DNA of 64,000 bases, taken from positions 620,001-684,000 of the forward strand of contig NDFF03000367.1 in assembly GCA_002150815.3 (NCBI GenBank). The letters are read 5' to 3'. Source of the DNA: Grammothele lineata. Taxonomy: Eukaryota; Basidiomycota; Agaricomycetes; Polyporales; Polyporaceae. Made by a program: the position numbers and the translations under genes. Below are positions 46,477 through 57,907 of this stretch, one piece after another. Numbering within the stretch: position 1 is the first letter of the stretch; every line of letters starts with the position of its first letter. The notes below the pieces were generated by a model. The model was not told where the DNA came from. It was given only the letters and a program-made list of their open reading frames with translations, and made no database searches.

Positions 46477-47717
46477 CTACGTCCGAATCGCATCCGCATA
46501 AATCGACTCCCCCGCCCCCTGCCCCCCCACAATCCTCTTGAACGACCCCACAACAGGCGGGGGGATCGGCACGACCTCCACCGGCACGGCCTCCACGTCC
46601 CAGCACCCCGGCAGGCCCTCGACGCCCGCGAGCCACGCCCTCAGCGCGAGCTCGAGCCACTCGCGCGGGCGGAGCGCGGACTCGCGCGCGCAGGGGAGGA
46701 GGACGGTGTTCGTGCCCCCCGCGCGACAGGCGTCGACGAGACGGTCGAGGAAGCCGGTCCAGACGAGGTGCGGGGTGCCGCAGTACCCGCCAATGGGCGG
46801 CGTTGAGTGGGGCTCGACGATGATGCGTTCGAGGTGTTTGAGTTCCCCAGATACTGAAGTGAGGCCGAGTGAGTACATGTAAACATTAGGATCTGGGTGA
46901 GGGATTCACCTAGTGCCTTAGCGAGGGCATCGACACACCCCTTCGGCCAAAAGTTCAGATGCGACACGCGGAGCCGCTTCAAGCGCGGCGCGCGCATCGT
47001 CCAGCCCGCGATCTCCAAATTCTGCGCCGCCGCGACAGAGACGAGAGCGAAGTGCAGCCGCTCCAGGCGCGGGAACATCGGCCCCGCACCCTGATCGTCT
47101 TCGTCGTCGCGGCCGTCCTCACGCTCCCCGCGCGTCCACCTCGGCGCAGGCCCGATCACCGACAACTCACGGAGAGCAGGGAAGCCCGCGGGGCAGACGA
47201 ATCGCATCGGGAGCGCGAGCTCAGGCGCGCGTTTCTTATCACCCCGGAACCCATGCGCGAAGTAGAGGGTGTAGAGGTCGGCGGAGACGAGCGCGAGGAG
47301 CTCGCGCGCGGCTGCGTGCCACCGTGACTGCGCGTCGACGAGCGCGGCTGCGACGCGCCGCCGCGCTTGCTCTTCTGCCGCGCGGTCGCACTCGTAGTTG
47401 CGTTCGCATCTTTCGAATTTATCTCTTGGTGGGACGAGCAGCTCCGCGGGCGGGCGGAAGAGCGAGGAGGCGAGGAGGAGGTGGCGCACGCGCGGCGCGG
47501 CGCTGCCCGCGTCCGCGCGCGCGGCCTTGAGCGCTGCGACGAACTTGGGGAGCTGGGTGGGCGAGGGGGAGAGGAGGGCGATGGAGAAGTAGCGGGCGGC
47601 GAGGGAGGCGGCGCGGACGCGGCGGGAGACGAGGGCGAGGGCGCAGCCGGTGGGCCCGCCGTCTGTGCAGGCGAGGAAGGCGATGTACTCGAGAAGCTCG
47701 GGCGCGAGGGCGTGCAT
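46477..47717 (-). CDS. F-box-like protein, CTDGG/GCW family, divergent member, 2 exons
   Basis: Minus exons 47717-46910 and 46853-46477, 394 residues, phase-1 GT-AG intron. It opens ALAPELLEYIAFLACTDGG, PTGCALALVSRRVRAA and ARYFSIALL. Then come PRVRHLLLAS, VSADLYTLYF, FPALRELSVIGP, FPRLERLHFAL and RAPRLKRLRVS. Exon 2 contains IIVEPHSTPPIGGYCGTP, aligned with the VQPxPPPxPGGxCGNP block of the others, and ends LAGVEGLPGCWDVE followed by a longer tail. Codon use is very GC-rich compared with the members at 33-39 kb, suggesting an older branch. Confidence 0.83.
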
Positions 47718-49281
47718 GGGAAAGACGGAGCTCGAGCGAGGGCTCGGGGAGAGAGCGGCGGTGGTGGCTGCTTCTGTGTGGGGGCTTCTTCGGAGAGGGC
47801 CCGAGCAGGGGCGATCTGCGCAGTGTGTCGATCAGGGGACGAGGCTCGTGTCGTGTCTGCTCCCGAGAGACACTCACCACGACGTGCGCGACGGATGGAC
47901 GTGAGGGTGCCGGCAGGAGGAGCAGTAGTAGGAGGCGCAGTACAAGCGACGACGGGAGGGCGAGAGGGGCGGGCGTCGAGGCCTTTAAGAGCGCAAGGGC
48001 GGGTCGGGGGCGGAGGGGCGATCGTGCGCATCAGACCCCAGAAAAGCGTCGGAGAGCTGGTTATTGGAGGAGGTCAAGAGGAGACATGTCCGCCAGTACG
48101 GGTGCTGGCCAGTGGCTAGCGGCTGCAGGGACTCCCTCTCCTCCTCTCGCGCGATCGCCTCGGTCTCGCAGCCGACCGCCTCCCCGTCATCCGGCGCCTC
48201 TCGCTCATCGCCAGGGCGCCGGGGATCATCCCATCCGCCCGATCGAGATCACGCGTTTATCATCCCCCGCGCGCCCCTCGCTCCCCCGGGCCTCTCTCGC
48301 TCCTTGCGGCAGCTCCCTCTTCCCCAGATCTCCCTTCCACTCGGCTCGCGGTGGGTCCCCACCCCGTCCTGCCCTGCAGCACGCGGCGCACCCGCCCTGC
48401 CAGTCCGTGCACTGCACAGCGAGGGTCGCCCGCGCATGTACGCACGCACGCACGCACGTCGAACGCACCCTGATCGACGGCCGCTAGCCCGACGTCCATG
48501 ATGGCGGAGCACGTCCTTCCGGTGGCGCTCAGACACCTCCGATCTCCAAACAAGACGCTTTCGCGCGGCGCGTGCTCCCCCCGCCGCGCGATACTGTAGC
48601 TGTGCCTGGTCCCGCCCCCCCTCTCTAGACTCCGATGCAGGGGAACGCATACATGCCGGTCTCTTTCGGCCACTCTGCGTTCGATAGTGCCCAGCTAGCG
48701 CACAGCCCGATCGCTCTGTCAGCATTCCAGCGGAGTTCTCTCGCGTTCTTCTGGCGTCTCCTCGAGCCTCGGGAGCTCGGGTCGCGGCGCGGCGAACCTT
48801 CGTCTGATCTCGCGCTACCCGTCGAGTCGATGGAGACCCTATCGCGGATAAGGAGATATGGAGAATCCAGGCGCGGTCGAAGAGACGCATCATGGCGGCT
48901 CCGGGAGGCTCCGGGACGGCACCTTAGGCCATGATCCATCACGGGCCTTCACGCGCCCAGCGCGACGCAGCCACTGTACGGCTGCGCGGCTGCGAGAATG
49001 CACATGGATATGTACAAAGTAGAGTGCGGCGGTTGCGAATGGGGCCAAGGTTCTTCGAAGTTGACGTGCCTGATCACGGGAGAAGGACTAAGGAAGGCCG
49101 TCAGAAGGAACTACTGTCGTCATCGTGAATTCGTCCTGGTACGTGCTTGAAGCTTCGTTACGGAAATCGCTACATCGCGGATATCCCGCGTTAACTAATA
49201 CGAGGAGATGCAACAGAAGATTCATCTTGAATCTTAACCCCGCCAACCCCTTGAGTGGTATATAGATAGAAGCGGCGAGAA
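47718..49281. other. GC-rich intergenic, no gene recognised
   Basis: About 1.56 kb upstream of the F-box-like gene and downstream of the MFS gene. Many overlapping open frames occur on both strands because stop codons are rare in GC-rich DNA; none has motifs. A short GCAC repeat lies at about 48439-48458. Confidence 0.5.
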
Positions 49282-52057
49282 TCAGAGCTTCTTCGGGGAG
49301 TCCGCCCGCTCGTCGTCTTCCTCTGGGGTGTATACGCCCGTATCCGCATACGAACGATGCTTCTCCGCCCACGCGACTGCGTCGCGCCGGCCGGCCGTGA
49401 CGTCGACGCCTGCGAGCGCAAGACGCAGCGCGAGTCAGCACGAGGAACTCCTTTGCGCAAACTCGCGGGACAGAGGAAGCGAAAGCGGGGAAAGAAGGAG
49501 TAAGACACAAGAACACAAACACGCACCGAACCAGATGACGATGCTCGCCGCGGCGCAGAGCGCGAAGAGGAACGGGAAGCCCTTCCAGTTGTCGCCCGTG
49601 TGGTCGATGATCGCCTGGATCACGTTCGGCCCGATCATCGACGACGCGCGGTTCGAGAGCCCGAAGAGTCCGAAGAACTGTGTGTGTACGTGTTCCCGGT
49701 CAACAGCGTGAGCGGCAGTACTCGGAAACTTGAGGGAGGAGAAGAAAGGGGGGGGGAGGGGGAGGAGCAGCGCACCATGTTGTCAAACCCGGGCGGGGTG
49801 AGCTCGGCCATCATCGTCTGCGAGAAGGCGTAGTACGGCGCCTGGAAGAGCCCGAACACGACGTTGTACGCCCAGAACTCCCAGACGTTGTGGAACCTGT
49901 GTCACGCGTGATGCCATCCACCCCCGTTACCGTCCGTCAGTGTGGTCCGTCGAAGGTACGGTGAAGCGCGTGGCGTACCCGAGCTTGGTGGTCCAGATAC
50001 CGATCATGCCCCAGAGCGGGATCATGATCGTCACGACGTTGGTCACGACGAACTAGTAGGAAAAGACGTGAGCTTTGTTGAACGGGCATGGAACACCGCG
50101 GCTTACCATCTTCTTGGTGCTGATCTTCCAGTACTTCTGGATGTACCAGAAGCCCAGGGTACTACCAGCGGCACGGGCTCAGCTTCTTTACTAACCACTC
50201 GTATTGCGCATATACTCACCTGATAGTAGACGTGATAGCCTGAGACAGCCCCAAATACGTGTTCTGGAGGAACGAGAACTGGAACTTGTCGTTCTGACAG
50301 ATCGACACTAGCGTGCCGGTCGTGTTCAGGCCCTGCACCCCATTTCAGTTTAACCATCAGCGCGCCATAGGGTCACACGAGACCGAGGTGCTACGCACGT
50401 CTGCGAGCAGGAAGAACGCGATCAGGTACACGAAGGTGTACGGGAGCTTCTTGTATTGCTTCAGGGCGATCCAGATCTGCTTCCAGCCAATGGTGAGGTA
50501 GCTCTCGCCCTTGGGCAAAGGGGGTCCTGGGCGAGGCTGTTGGAAGATGACTGCGCGCCGTCGAAGGTTAGCACGGCTGGACTCTGCGCGGGAACGTATG
50601 TGGTACTCACACCACCATATTCCGAGGAGGACCCAGTATCCGTTCGTCCTGCGGCCCAGTAAGATGTCTGCGGCTGGTCGTAACGCCGCATATACTCACA
50701 ATACGATCACGTAGTTGTTGACTTTCGCGTTGGTCATGAGCGGGAGCAAGAGCGACAAGTTCAGCGCGAGCGTGAAGATATACCCGATATTGCTGTGCAT
50801 CTGTCCCGTTCTCCTCAGTAAGATCCATCTTCCCTTACAAACGCACAAACGCACAAACGCGCCCGGCGTTAGTAGTGACGACTCACCGTGCTGATGTTGC
50901 TGATCCTATTCTTCTCGAGGCTCTCCTCTTGCTCGTACTCCTCCGCGGGGATCTCCCCGCGCTCGTACCGCTCGCGCAGGTCGCGCGCGTGCGCGGTGTT
51001 GCGCGCGAGCCGCGGGAAGATCGCGGCGTAGAAGACGAGTGTCGCGCCGTACGAGATGAAGCCGATCATGTACAGGGCCATCGCGACGGGCCATCGGCTT
51101 GGGGCTAAGCGTGCGGTCGTCCGTGGTCAGCTGGTGTTGCGCAAATACGGACACAAAGGCGGGAAGGGACGTACAGGTGAGGGACATGCTCGCGAACTGC
51201 GCGGCCCAGCAGATGACGGTGACGACGAGGAGCAGCCAGCGGCCGAAGGTGCCGTAGTCCGCCGCGGAGCCGATCGTCGTGAAAATGAGGGTCATGACCT
51301 GTTTGTTTTTCCCCGTCAGTTTCCCTTACCCAGCTCAAAACTCATGAAGTGGGAGAAGTGGGAGAAGGTCGACGTACGGCGAAGCTGACACCATTCGCCA
51401 CGAGGACGACGGAGCTGACAGCCTTGTGGCCGCCGGACCAGGGGAGGACGCATTGGCCTGAGGCGTCTGCGTCGAGGCAGCTAGAACCGGGACCGCGCAC
51501 GGGGTCGAACCCGGCGGAGGTGGCGAGGGATTGGAAGAGGGTCATGGAGTAGCCTTGAGCGTATCGTGTTAGAGGGTCCGCTTGGATGAGACACCACGGA
51601 CTCACCATTCGGCCCTACACCCTGCAATTGCGCGACATCTCCTTAACACGCAGACGACCTAAAGTGTAGAGAGATACGCACATTGTCTCCGTTGTAGTAC
51701 ACTGATGTCGCATTCTCCAAGCGTCAGTGGAGCCTCACATACAGCCCGAAACTATGAGACGCACAGTAATAACTCCACAGTTCCTACAGCCCCCACACAA
51801 ATGAGCCAACCACCCTCGAACCGTCACATACACCACGTCTTGGAACTGGAACTCACCCTGCGAGTAACAATAGGCTCGTCCCTCCTCACAGGAGCAAGCG
51901 CGACAGCTGCAACCCCTCCCTCGTCCGTCCCATCCTTCCCCGAGCCGTTCTTCGAGTCCGTCGTGACCAACGCCGGCATCGGCGCGATTTCCGGCACGAC
52001 CTCGGGCGCGGGCATGCGAGACATGGTCGACGTCGCGTCTTCGGGCTTGAGCTTCAA
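49282..52057 (-). CDS. Atg22-like MFS transporter (autophagy-related type), many exons
   Basis: Over ten short exons from ATG 52057 to TGA 49282. Ordered segments: acidic N-terminus; VYYNGDN; a 16-nt exon GVGPN; GYSMTLFQSLATSAGFDPV; VLVANGVSFA; MTLIFTTIGSAADYGTFGRW; SPSRWPVAMALYMIGFISYG; ARDLRERYERGEIPAEEYEQ; MHSNIGYIFTLALNLSLLLP; TNGYWVLLGIWWFIFQQPRPG; KQYKKLPYTFVYLIAFFLLAD; TTGTLVSICQNDKFQFSFLQ; FHNVWEFWAYNVVFGLFQAP; MMAELTPPGFDNM; FFGLFGLSNRASSMIGPNVI; and a cytosolic tail ending DSPKKL. This is the fungal Atg22-like family. Yeast Atg22 exports amino acids from the vacuole after autophagic breakdown; the same role here is inferred. The first junction (near 51720-51860) is uncertain. No lesion found. 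Confidence 0.88.
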
Positions 52058-52811
52058 CCTGCTGAGGGGCGCTCACGCTCGATGAAGAGGAGAGCGTCGC
52101 GGTCGAAGAGAGAGAGACCCAGGCGAAGTTGGCGGCAGGCCTTCCGAGACCCGTCGAGGACAAGGTTCAGCACCAATATCAACGCTCAGGGCCCCCCAAA
52201 CCCCCCACGATCGGGCCAGCCGTCCTTAGCCGTCCTTGCACAGATAGAGGAGATAGAGTGCCGAAAGGGCATACTTGCGGCGTGAGAGCGGCGGCGCAAG
52301 CGAGCAAGGTGGATGCAGGCGTGTGGGCAGAACTTATCAGGTGGATGATGGCTTGCTGTCCCATGATACGCGTTTGGCGGCGGCGGGCAGATAAGGGGCC
52401 GAAGACGAGGCTTGCGGGGCGTTTGCAGAGGTTCTTCGAGCTGGATAAGCAACAGAAGATAAGTGCTCGAGTGCGTATCATGGTAGAGATTGAGATTGAG
52501 GGTAATGAGTGTGGCCAGCGGCGAGGTACGCGACGCGACGCTCCTTGCCCCGGGACCGAGACACGATAGTGTTGATGGCAATTCCTTGCCAGCTTGCCAA
52601 GTGGCAAGCGCCAGGCGTGGCAATTGGGTGGCGAGTGGCGACAAATTTGGAAGGCCCTGGCGCATGGTGGCGAACGGGTGGGCGCTTATGGCAGCTCCTC
52701 CGCCAAAGCGCGAGCGCTTATAGAAGAACCGACTGAGATAGGCACATGTCAAAGCAGTACCGAGGAGAGAATCGAGTATTCGGTCTATATCACCCCGTAT
52801 TACTTGCCTGT
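52058..52811. other. Intergenic and left flank of the odd cassette
   Basis: From about 52585 to 52720 it is packed with GGCAATTGG, GGCGAGTGG and TGGCGA-type motifs. No gene. Confidence 0.45.
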
Positions 52812-53810
52812 ATGACTGGCGCTATCTCCATGGACGCCGAGCAAACCGACGCCACGATCGCTCATCACGCGCCAAATGTTTGGATGGCGAGGGTTTCCTC
52901 CCGAAATGCGAAGATAATCAAGTATTTCGGGACATTGCAATACTGGAACGAGCAGCTCAACGCAATCAAAGCTGTTCTGGACATGCCAATCCCTAGATTC
53001 GACCGTCACGCGGCCACGCGATTGGCGTCGGTCATTCTGCAGGCTTTGAGTGTGCAAGAGCATCGGTTAGTTGAAGTTACATAGACAATAATTAGTTATG
53101 TACTCAAGAAGCGAGGATCTAGTGCGGTACTCACTCAACTCTGCATCCGGGACGAGAAAAACCGGGCATCTACGGACAACAGTCCTCGCCTCCGTGAGGA
53201 TATCGCCAGGATCATTCGCAATACAGAACACTGGCGCGAGAATGCGGAGTTCATTCAGGCTAGCCTCGACCAACACAAGCCATTTATCGATTCTGTACGG
53301 AGCGCTCTTGGTCGCGACAACCCTCGCCCTCACGGCGCTCACATCGACTCCGAAGTGCCTTGTCTCAGTCCTGTTCAGTATGGAACCGATGACGAAGACT
53401 TCATTAGCGAGGGACATTCAAGCTATGAGACAATCGAAGTAGTGGGGCAACCCGAAGGGCAGGAGGGCTGAGGCCGCAATCTCGGCCGATTCTAGACGTT
53501 TTGCGGGTGGGTTTTCACGAGGAGATGGATCAGCGGCGCGAGTGGACCCTCAGGGTATGGCAGGCAGAACCAATGTATCGATTTATATGACAATGCAGTC
53601 CGGGGGAGAGCCAGGAAAGCTCAGAAGGGCAAAAACTAGTCGAAAAACCCCATTCGCCGCCAATTGCCGCCAATTGCCGTCTCGCCAGCCATTCGCCGAC
53701 CCCAAAATCGGCGCGCCATTCGCCGCTCGCCGGCGCATGGCTCCGGAGCCAATTGCCCCCTACACTAAGACACGAGCACGGCCCGAGGAGCCAATAACAG
53801 GCGCTTAATT
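52585..53810. mobile_element. Possible mobile-element-like cassette with inverted motif clusters
   Basis: The left cluster (52585-52720) contains GGCAATTGG, GGCGAGTGGCGA and GGCGCATGG. The right cluster (53645-53770) contains the same words on the opposite strand (CCAATTGCC, CCATTCGCC, CGCATGG). Both ends also carry a GCGCTTA (52702, and 53802 region). The enclosed gene has no relatives in the window. I see no transposase motif and could not define exact terminal inverted repeats or a target-site duplication, so this is only a candidate. Confidence 0.35.
52812..53471 (+). pseudogene. Unknown protein gene interrupted by in-frame TAG (or very short intron)
   Basis: ATG 52812 opens 90 codons (MTGAISMDAEQTDATIAHHA to QEHRLVEVT) up to TAG 53082-53084. 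The same frame continues for another 128 codons to TGA 53469: YVLKKRGSSAVLTQLCIRDE, REDIARIIRNTEHWRENAEF, ETIEVVGQPEGQEG. Both halves have charged, helix-like composition typical of real protein. A 30-nt segment (CG|GTTAGT to ATTAG|T) would remove the stop in frame. That is shorter than any other intron here, so a nonsense mutation is equally likely. No family recognised. Confidence 0.45.
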
Positions 53811-54316
53811 TGTGATCGCGATCTAGAGCATTTCCTCTATTTTTAGCATCATTCCTACTCAACGCTCAACATGAGAGGCTCGAAAGACTACTGCAGGTAA
53901 TCGTCTCGTCGTATGAACACTCGTAAAAAATCGAGTCCTCTCGACTAATTCATGATGAGGGTCAAATTGAAGACAACGTAGTGTAGACTCGTGTATGGAG
54001 TCCATTCGCAGAAATCCGATACCAGTGGAGGGTATATACAGCAAATTCCAAAGTCCCTCGGGATATTCCCTGCGTCCAGCGCATATTTTGAGACACCACA
54101 GTAACTCGATAGGTCGTGATGCCTAATGTCTATGGCCGACCTCCCCGTATAACGAATCCTCAGGTTAACCACACGTACTTCAAACAAGCTCGCCCGGCTC
54201 ACTCCGCGCGCTTCCCCCACGTAAATGGCATCGGCTCGCAATCCCTGCAATAAACCCAGCGTCAGCAAAAGCCCTCTCCCTGCCTCACACCTGATTCAGA
54301 GAGAAAGAAAGAACAC
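53472..54316. other. Right flank of cassette and spacer
   Basis: Holds the right motif cluster (53645-53770), then an AT-richer stretch with no gene. Confidence 0.45.
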
Positions 54317-56069
54317 TCACAGCTCCATCATACCCCACTCCTCCTCCCCCCTCTCTCCCTCCTCCTCCGCCTCCCTCCCCACGGGACACCTCAACCACCA
54401 ACTCCCCACCGCATCATGCACCAACAACGCCACCGCCTCAAGCCCCGCACACCCCGGCGCAAGCGCGTCCGCCAGCGCTCTCGCTCTTGCTCGCGCCGCG
54501 GCACGCAGGCGCGCCTGTCGTTCCGCGAGGGCGTTGCCGGTGATGGAGAGACGGGGGCAGCCGACGCGTGGGCCGGGGAACTCGGGCGAGTCGGGGTTCA
54601 GGCGGAGGAGGCGCAGGGCGCGGAGGGGGGTGAGGTGGGCGGCGAGGCGGTCCTGCAGTTCGAGAACGCGCGTCAGAGGGGCTCGAATCACAAAGAGGGC
54701 AGCAAGAGAGAAAGGAAAATAGACGCACATAAGAGAGGACCTCCGCGCCCAGGCGGTACCTATGAATCTCGAGGCGCTCGAGGCGCGGGTACGCAGAGGC
54801 GAGGTAGGCGAGGAGCGCGTCGTCCGCGGCGTCGGCGCGGTAGACGAGCTCGAGCGTCTCGAGGTAGTGGATGTCCATCCGCCGGAGGATCCGCAGGCAC
54901 TCGGACGCGCTGAGCAGGGGCGCGGCCCACCGGTTGCCCGACGAGGACGTCTTGGTGGTAGTAGTACCGCGGCCAGTCGCGCAGGGAGAGGTGGGCGAGG
55001 TTCGGGCAGGATATGGAGAAGATGGCGTCGTCGGGGTCGGGGTAGGCGAGGATTAGGGTGTGGAGGTGTGGCAGGTGTATGGGATAAGGAGGGTCCCGTC
55101 CGAGGATGGGTGCTCGGACGAGTCTCAGTGAATGTGCTTGCGAAGCTTGTATGGAAAGCATGCGCAAGCCGGGTGTATGCGCGAGTAGACGCGAAATCGA
55201 AGTCGATTGACTAGGGAAGACGTATCGTCCGCATAGACATAGTTGTTGGAGGCGAGGCCACGAAAGCTCGGACATGCGCGCCACAGGCGCGGACTCTAAT
55301 GGTATGTCTACGACCTCCGCGGTTTTGTTCATCCCGAGGGTGAGAAGGGCAAGGCAGTGGGACTCAAGGGCGATCTCAGCCGCAACATTTCTTCGCTCGA
55401 TCTCGCACGAAATCTCACGCCAGGTAGAGGATGCATGCACGAGCTGTGTGATGGAGATATTTGGAGGGTAGGGCGAGTCGACTCTGGGCTCAGGGAGTTC
55501 TCCGCACCATCGAACAGACGGCGTGAAGACAATGGATTTTAGACCGGGGTGCGCAAGGCATTTCTTCATCAGCTCGAGATGCGATAATGTTAACGTGCAC
55601 CTGAAGGAGACAGAACGGAGCGCCGGCAGGTAGGAGAGTTCGATCCCGTACGGATCGTCGTTTTTTCGATCGTAGCGTGGTCGTTTGGTCGGTGGACCGT
55701 CAACGTCCGCCTCAGGTTCGCCCATGGTGCGGTAGAAGACGGTGCCAATTTGGCTCCCGACGTAGGTTATATGCCTGGACGCTGTTGAGACGAGACGTAG
55801 TAGACAGACTCGGGGAAGGTGACTCACACGACATGTGGTCGGATGCCTTCGGGGGGAACGCCCCTCCTTCCATTGGGGTGTGCGAAGCAGCGGGCGAAGA
55901 GGAATGGCATGCACGAGGCGCGGACGCTGCGGGACGTCAGGGACAGGCGTCGAAGAGAACCTCTGTGGTGGAGGGCTTCGATGGCGATGAGGCGGAAGAC
56001 ATCGTCGGGGAGGTTCTCGAGCCTGTGCCACGGTTCGAGAAGCGGATGGTGGCGTCCGAGGGCGTCCAC
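54317..56069 (-). CDS. F-box/LRR-like protein with probable frameshift, about 3 exons
   Basis: Minus exon 1 (56069-55828) encodes LENLPDDVFRLIAIEALHHR and LRRLSLTSRSVRASCMPFLF, a clear F-box. It splices in phase 2 to 55753 (QIGTVFYRTMGEPEADVDG). The second exon carries Leu-rich text (LPALRSVSFRCTLTLSHLEL; WPRLQQLCLCGRYVF; LPHLHTLILAYPDPDDAIFS; LAHLSLRDWPRYYYH). Around 54960-54935 the sensible frame changes by one base and continues SSGNRWAAPLLSASECLRIL and MDIHYLETLELVYRADAADD to 54741. A last exon (54652-54317) encodes DRLAAHLTPLRALRLLRLN. No intron fits the frame change, so it is a 1-nt indel or a sequencing error near the TACTACTACCACC repeat. Confidence 0.65.
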
Positions 56070-56603
56070 AACGCGAGGCCGGGGGATGCATCTGGGACTG
56101 AGATCGGGGCGAGGACTCGGTGTAGTGCGGACTTACGTGAGAGCAGATCTGATCAGAGGCCGGGGGCGTTCCTGGGCTGCGACGTCGACGGTGTTGAGTG
56201 GCCCGTCGGGGGCGTCGAGGGCGGATCGCGTGGGGTGGGGGAGCCGCGGGGCATGTGGGCCTGGGGGAATGGAGGCGGAGATGGGAGACATGCTACCGAT
56301 CAGCATGGCGGGAGCTGGCGGGAGTGGAGAGCCGACGGGATGGAGGCAGCTGCTCGAAGCTTGTGCGGCCGCCCGCGCCGACCACCCCGCGCCACCCCCG
56401 CGTCTCCCCCACGCCAGGCGCCCGGCCTCTATGTCTTGTCTCCTTGGGTTGCCGGAGTTTGAGCGCATGTGATACCCCCCGCTCTCTCTCTGCCCATGCG
56501 CACCGTCCCAGTCGCCGGCGCAGACACAAGTTAATCACCATCCTGCTCGTCTTCGCCCTCACGACCCCCACGCTCCCTTCGCCCCCTCCACACACCGCCC
56601 GCC
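56070..56603. promoter_or_regulatory. Divergent promoter region
   Basis: About 530 nt between an F-box gene (-) and the carrier gene (+). A pyrimidine-rich tract precedes ATG 56604. No other feature. Confidence 0.4.
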
Positions 56604-57907
56604 ATGGCCAGCGACTCTGTCATTCACGCACTCGCTGGGGCTGCTGGCGGCATTGTCGCCATGTCTGCGACATAGTCAGTCCGTCTTTCTCCGCGTCCTA
56701 GTGCTCGGCACTCAAGAGCACACATAGCCCGCTCATCTTTCTTTCGACGCGTGCCGCGGTAGAGACCAAGAAGGAGCAGAAGGTACGTCTCGCCGGTTTC
56801 TTCATGTAGCCCGCGCCTCACCGACTGGGTTGCCTGACCGGTGTAGACTACGTACGAAGCCGTTCTTGACATTATCAAGCGCGAGGGTGTCCATGGGCTC
56901 TACAGCGGACTCAGCTCCAGCTTGCTAGGCATCGCCATCACGAACGGGTGCGTACTCTTCCTGTGTCTCCCAGTTCCTGCGTTCTCGTACATCACAGTCC
57001 CTTAACGCGTTCACCACGACAGAGTGTACTACTACTTCTACGAGGGCTCCCGCAACCTCATCCTCAAGGCCCGCACCGGCAGCAAAGGTCTCAGCACGCT
57101 CGAGTCCATGCTCGCAGGGCTCATCGCCGGCTCTGCCACGACCGTCATCTCCAACCCCATCTGGGTCGTCCAGACCACCCAGGCCGTCTACTCCCTCCCT
57201 GCCTCTCCCTCTTCTCCTTCTCCCGACTCCGATCCCTCTTCCCCTGCGACCCCTGCGACCCGACCAGGAATCCTGCAAACGATCAAGCACATCCTCGCCA
57301 AAGACGGGCTCCCCGCGTTCTGGCGCGGGCTCGGGCCCGCGCTCGTGCTCGTCGTGAACCCGATCATCCAATACACTGTCTTCGAGCAGCTCAAGAACTT
57401 CCTCGTCAAGGGCCGCACCGAGCGTCTCCGCGCCGCGGGCGCGGGCGCAGCGGCCACGGGCGCGGTCGCGGTGCTCTCGGACTGGGACTACTTCCTGCTC
57501 GGGGCGCTGTCGAAGCTCGTGGCAACGTCGTCGACGTATCCGTACATGTGAGTCTCCCCCCCCCCGCCTCGAGTCCGTGAAGAGAGGAAGAGGGTGCTGA
57601 TGTGAGCCACGAACCGGAAGCGTGGTGAAGAGCCGCTTGCAGGCGGGCCAGGCGCACGCGCAGCGCTACAAGTCCTCGCTCGACGGCGTGCTCACCATCC
57701 TCAAGGAGGAGGGCGTCGAGGGCCTGTACAAGGGCGTGGGCAGCAAGCTCGCGCAGAGCGTGCTCACTGCGGCGATTTTGTTCGCGGGGCAGAAGAGGAT
57801 CTACGAGATGACGAAGAAGGTAAGTGTTTGTATCGTGTGGGGACTCGTCTGGGGTGACGCTGACGCGGAGGGTGTTGTAGGCAATGACTCCGGTGATCGT
57901 GAAGTAA
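56604..57907 (+). CDS. Peroxisomal adenine-nucleotide carrier of the PMP47/SLC25A17 type, 6 exons
   Basis: Exons 56604-56674, 56728-56782, 56847-56947, 57023-57547, 57621-57819, 57881-57907, 325 residues, all phases consistent. It has three mitochondrial-carrier repeats. The first begins HALAGAAGGIVAMSATYPLI with the degenerate PX motif typical of PMP47, followed by EGVHGLYSGLSSSLLGIAI. The second has MLAGLIAGSATTVISNPIW and GLPAFWRGLGPALVLVVNP. The third has YPYIVVKSRLQAG and EGVEGLYKGVGSKLAQSVL. SNPIWVVQTT is diagnostic for this subfamily. Yeast Ant1/PMP47 exchange cytosolic ATP for peroxisomal AMP for fatty-acid activation. A Ser/Pro-rich insertion (around residues 130-150) lies in the matrix loop of repeat 2. 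Confidence 0.93.

Noticed and set aside
48435..48460. GCAC tetranucleotide run
   Set aside because: Short simple repeat in GC-rich intergenic DNA; nothing else around it supports a function.
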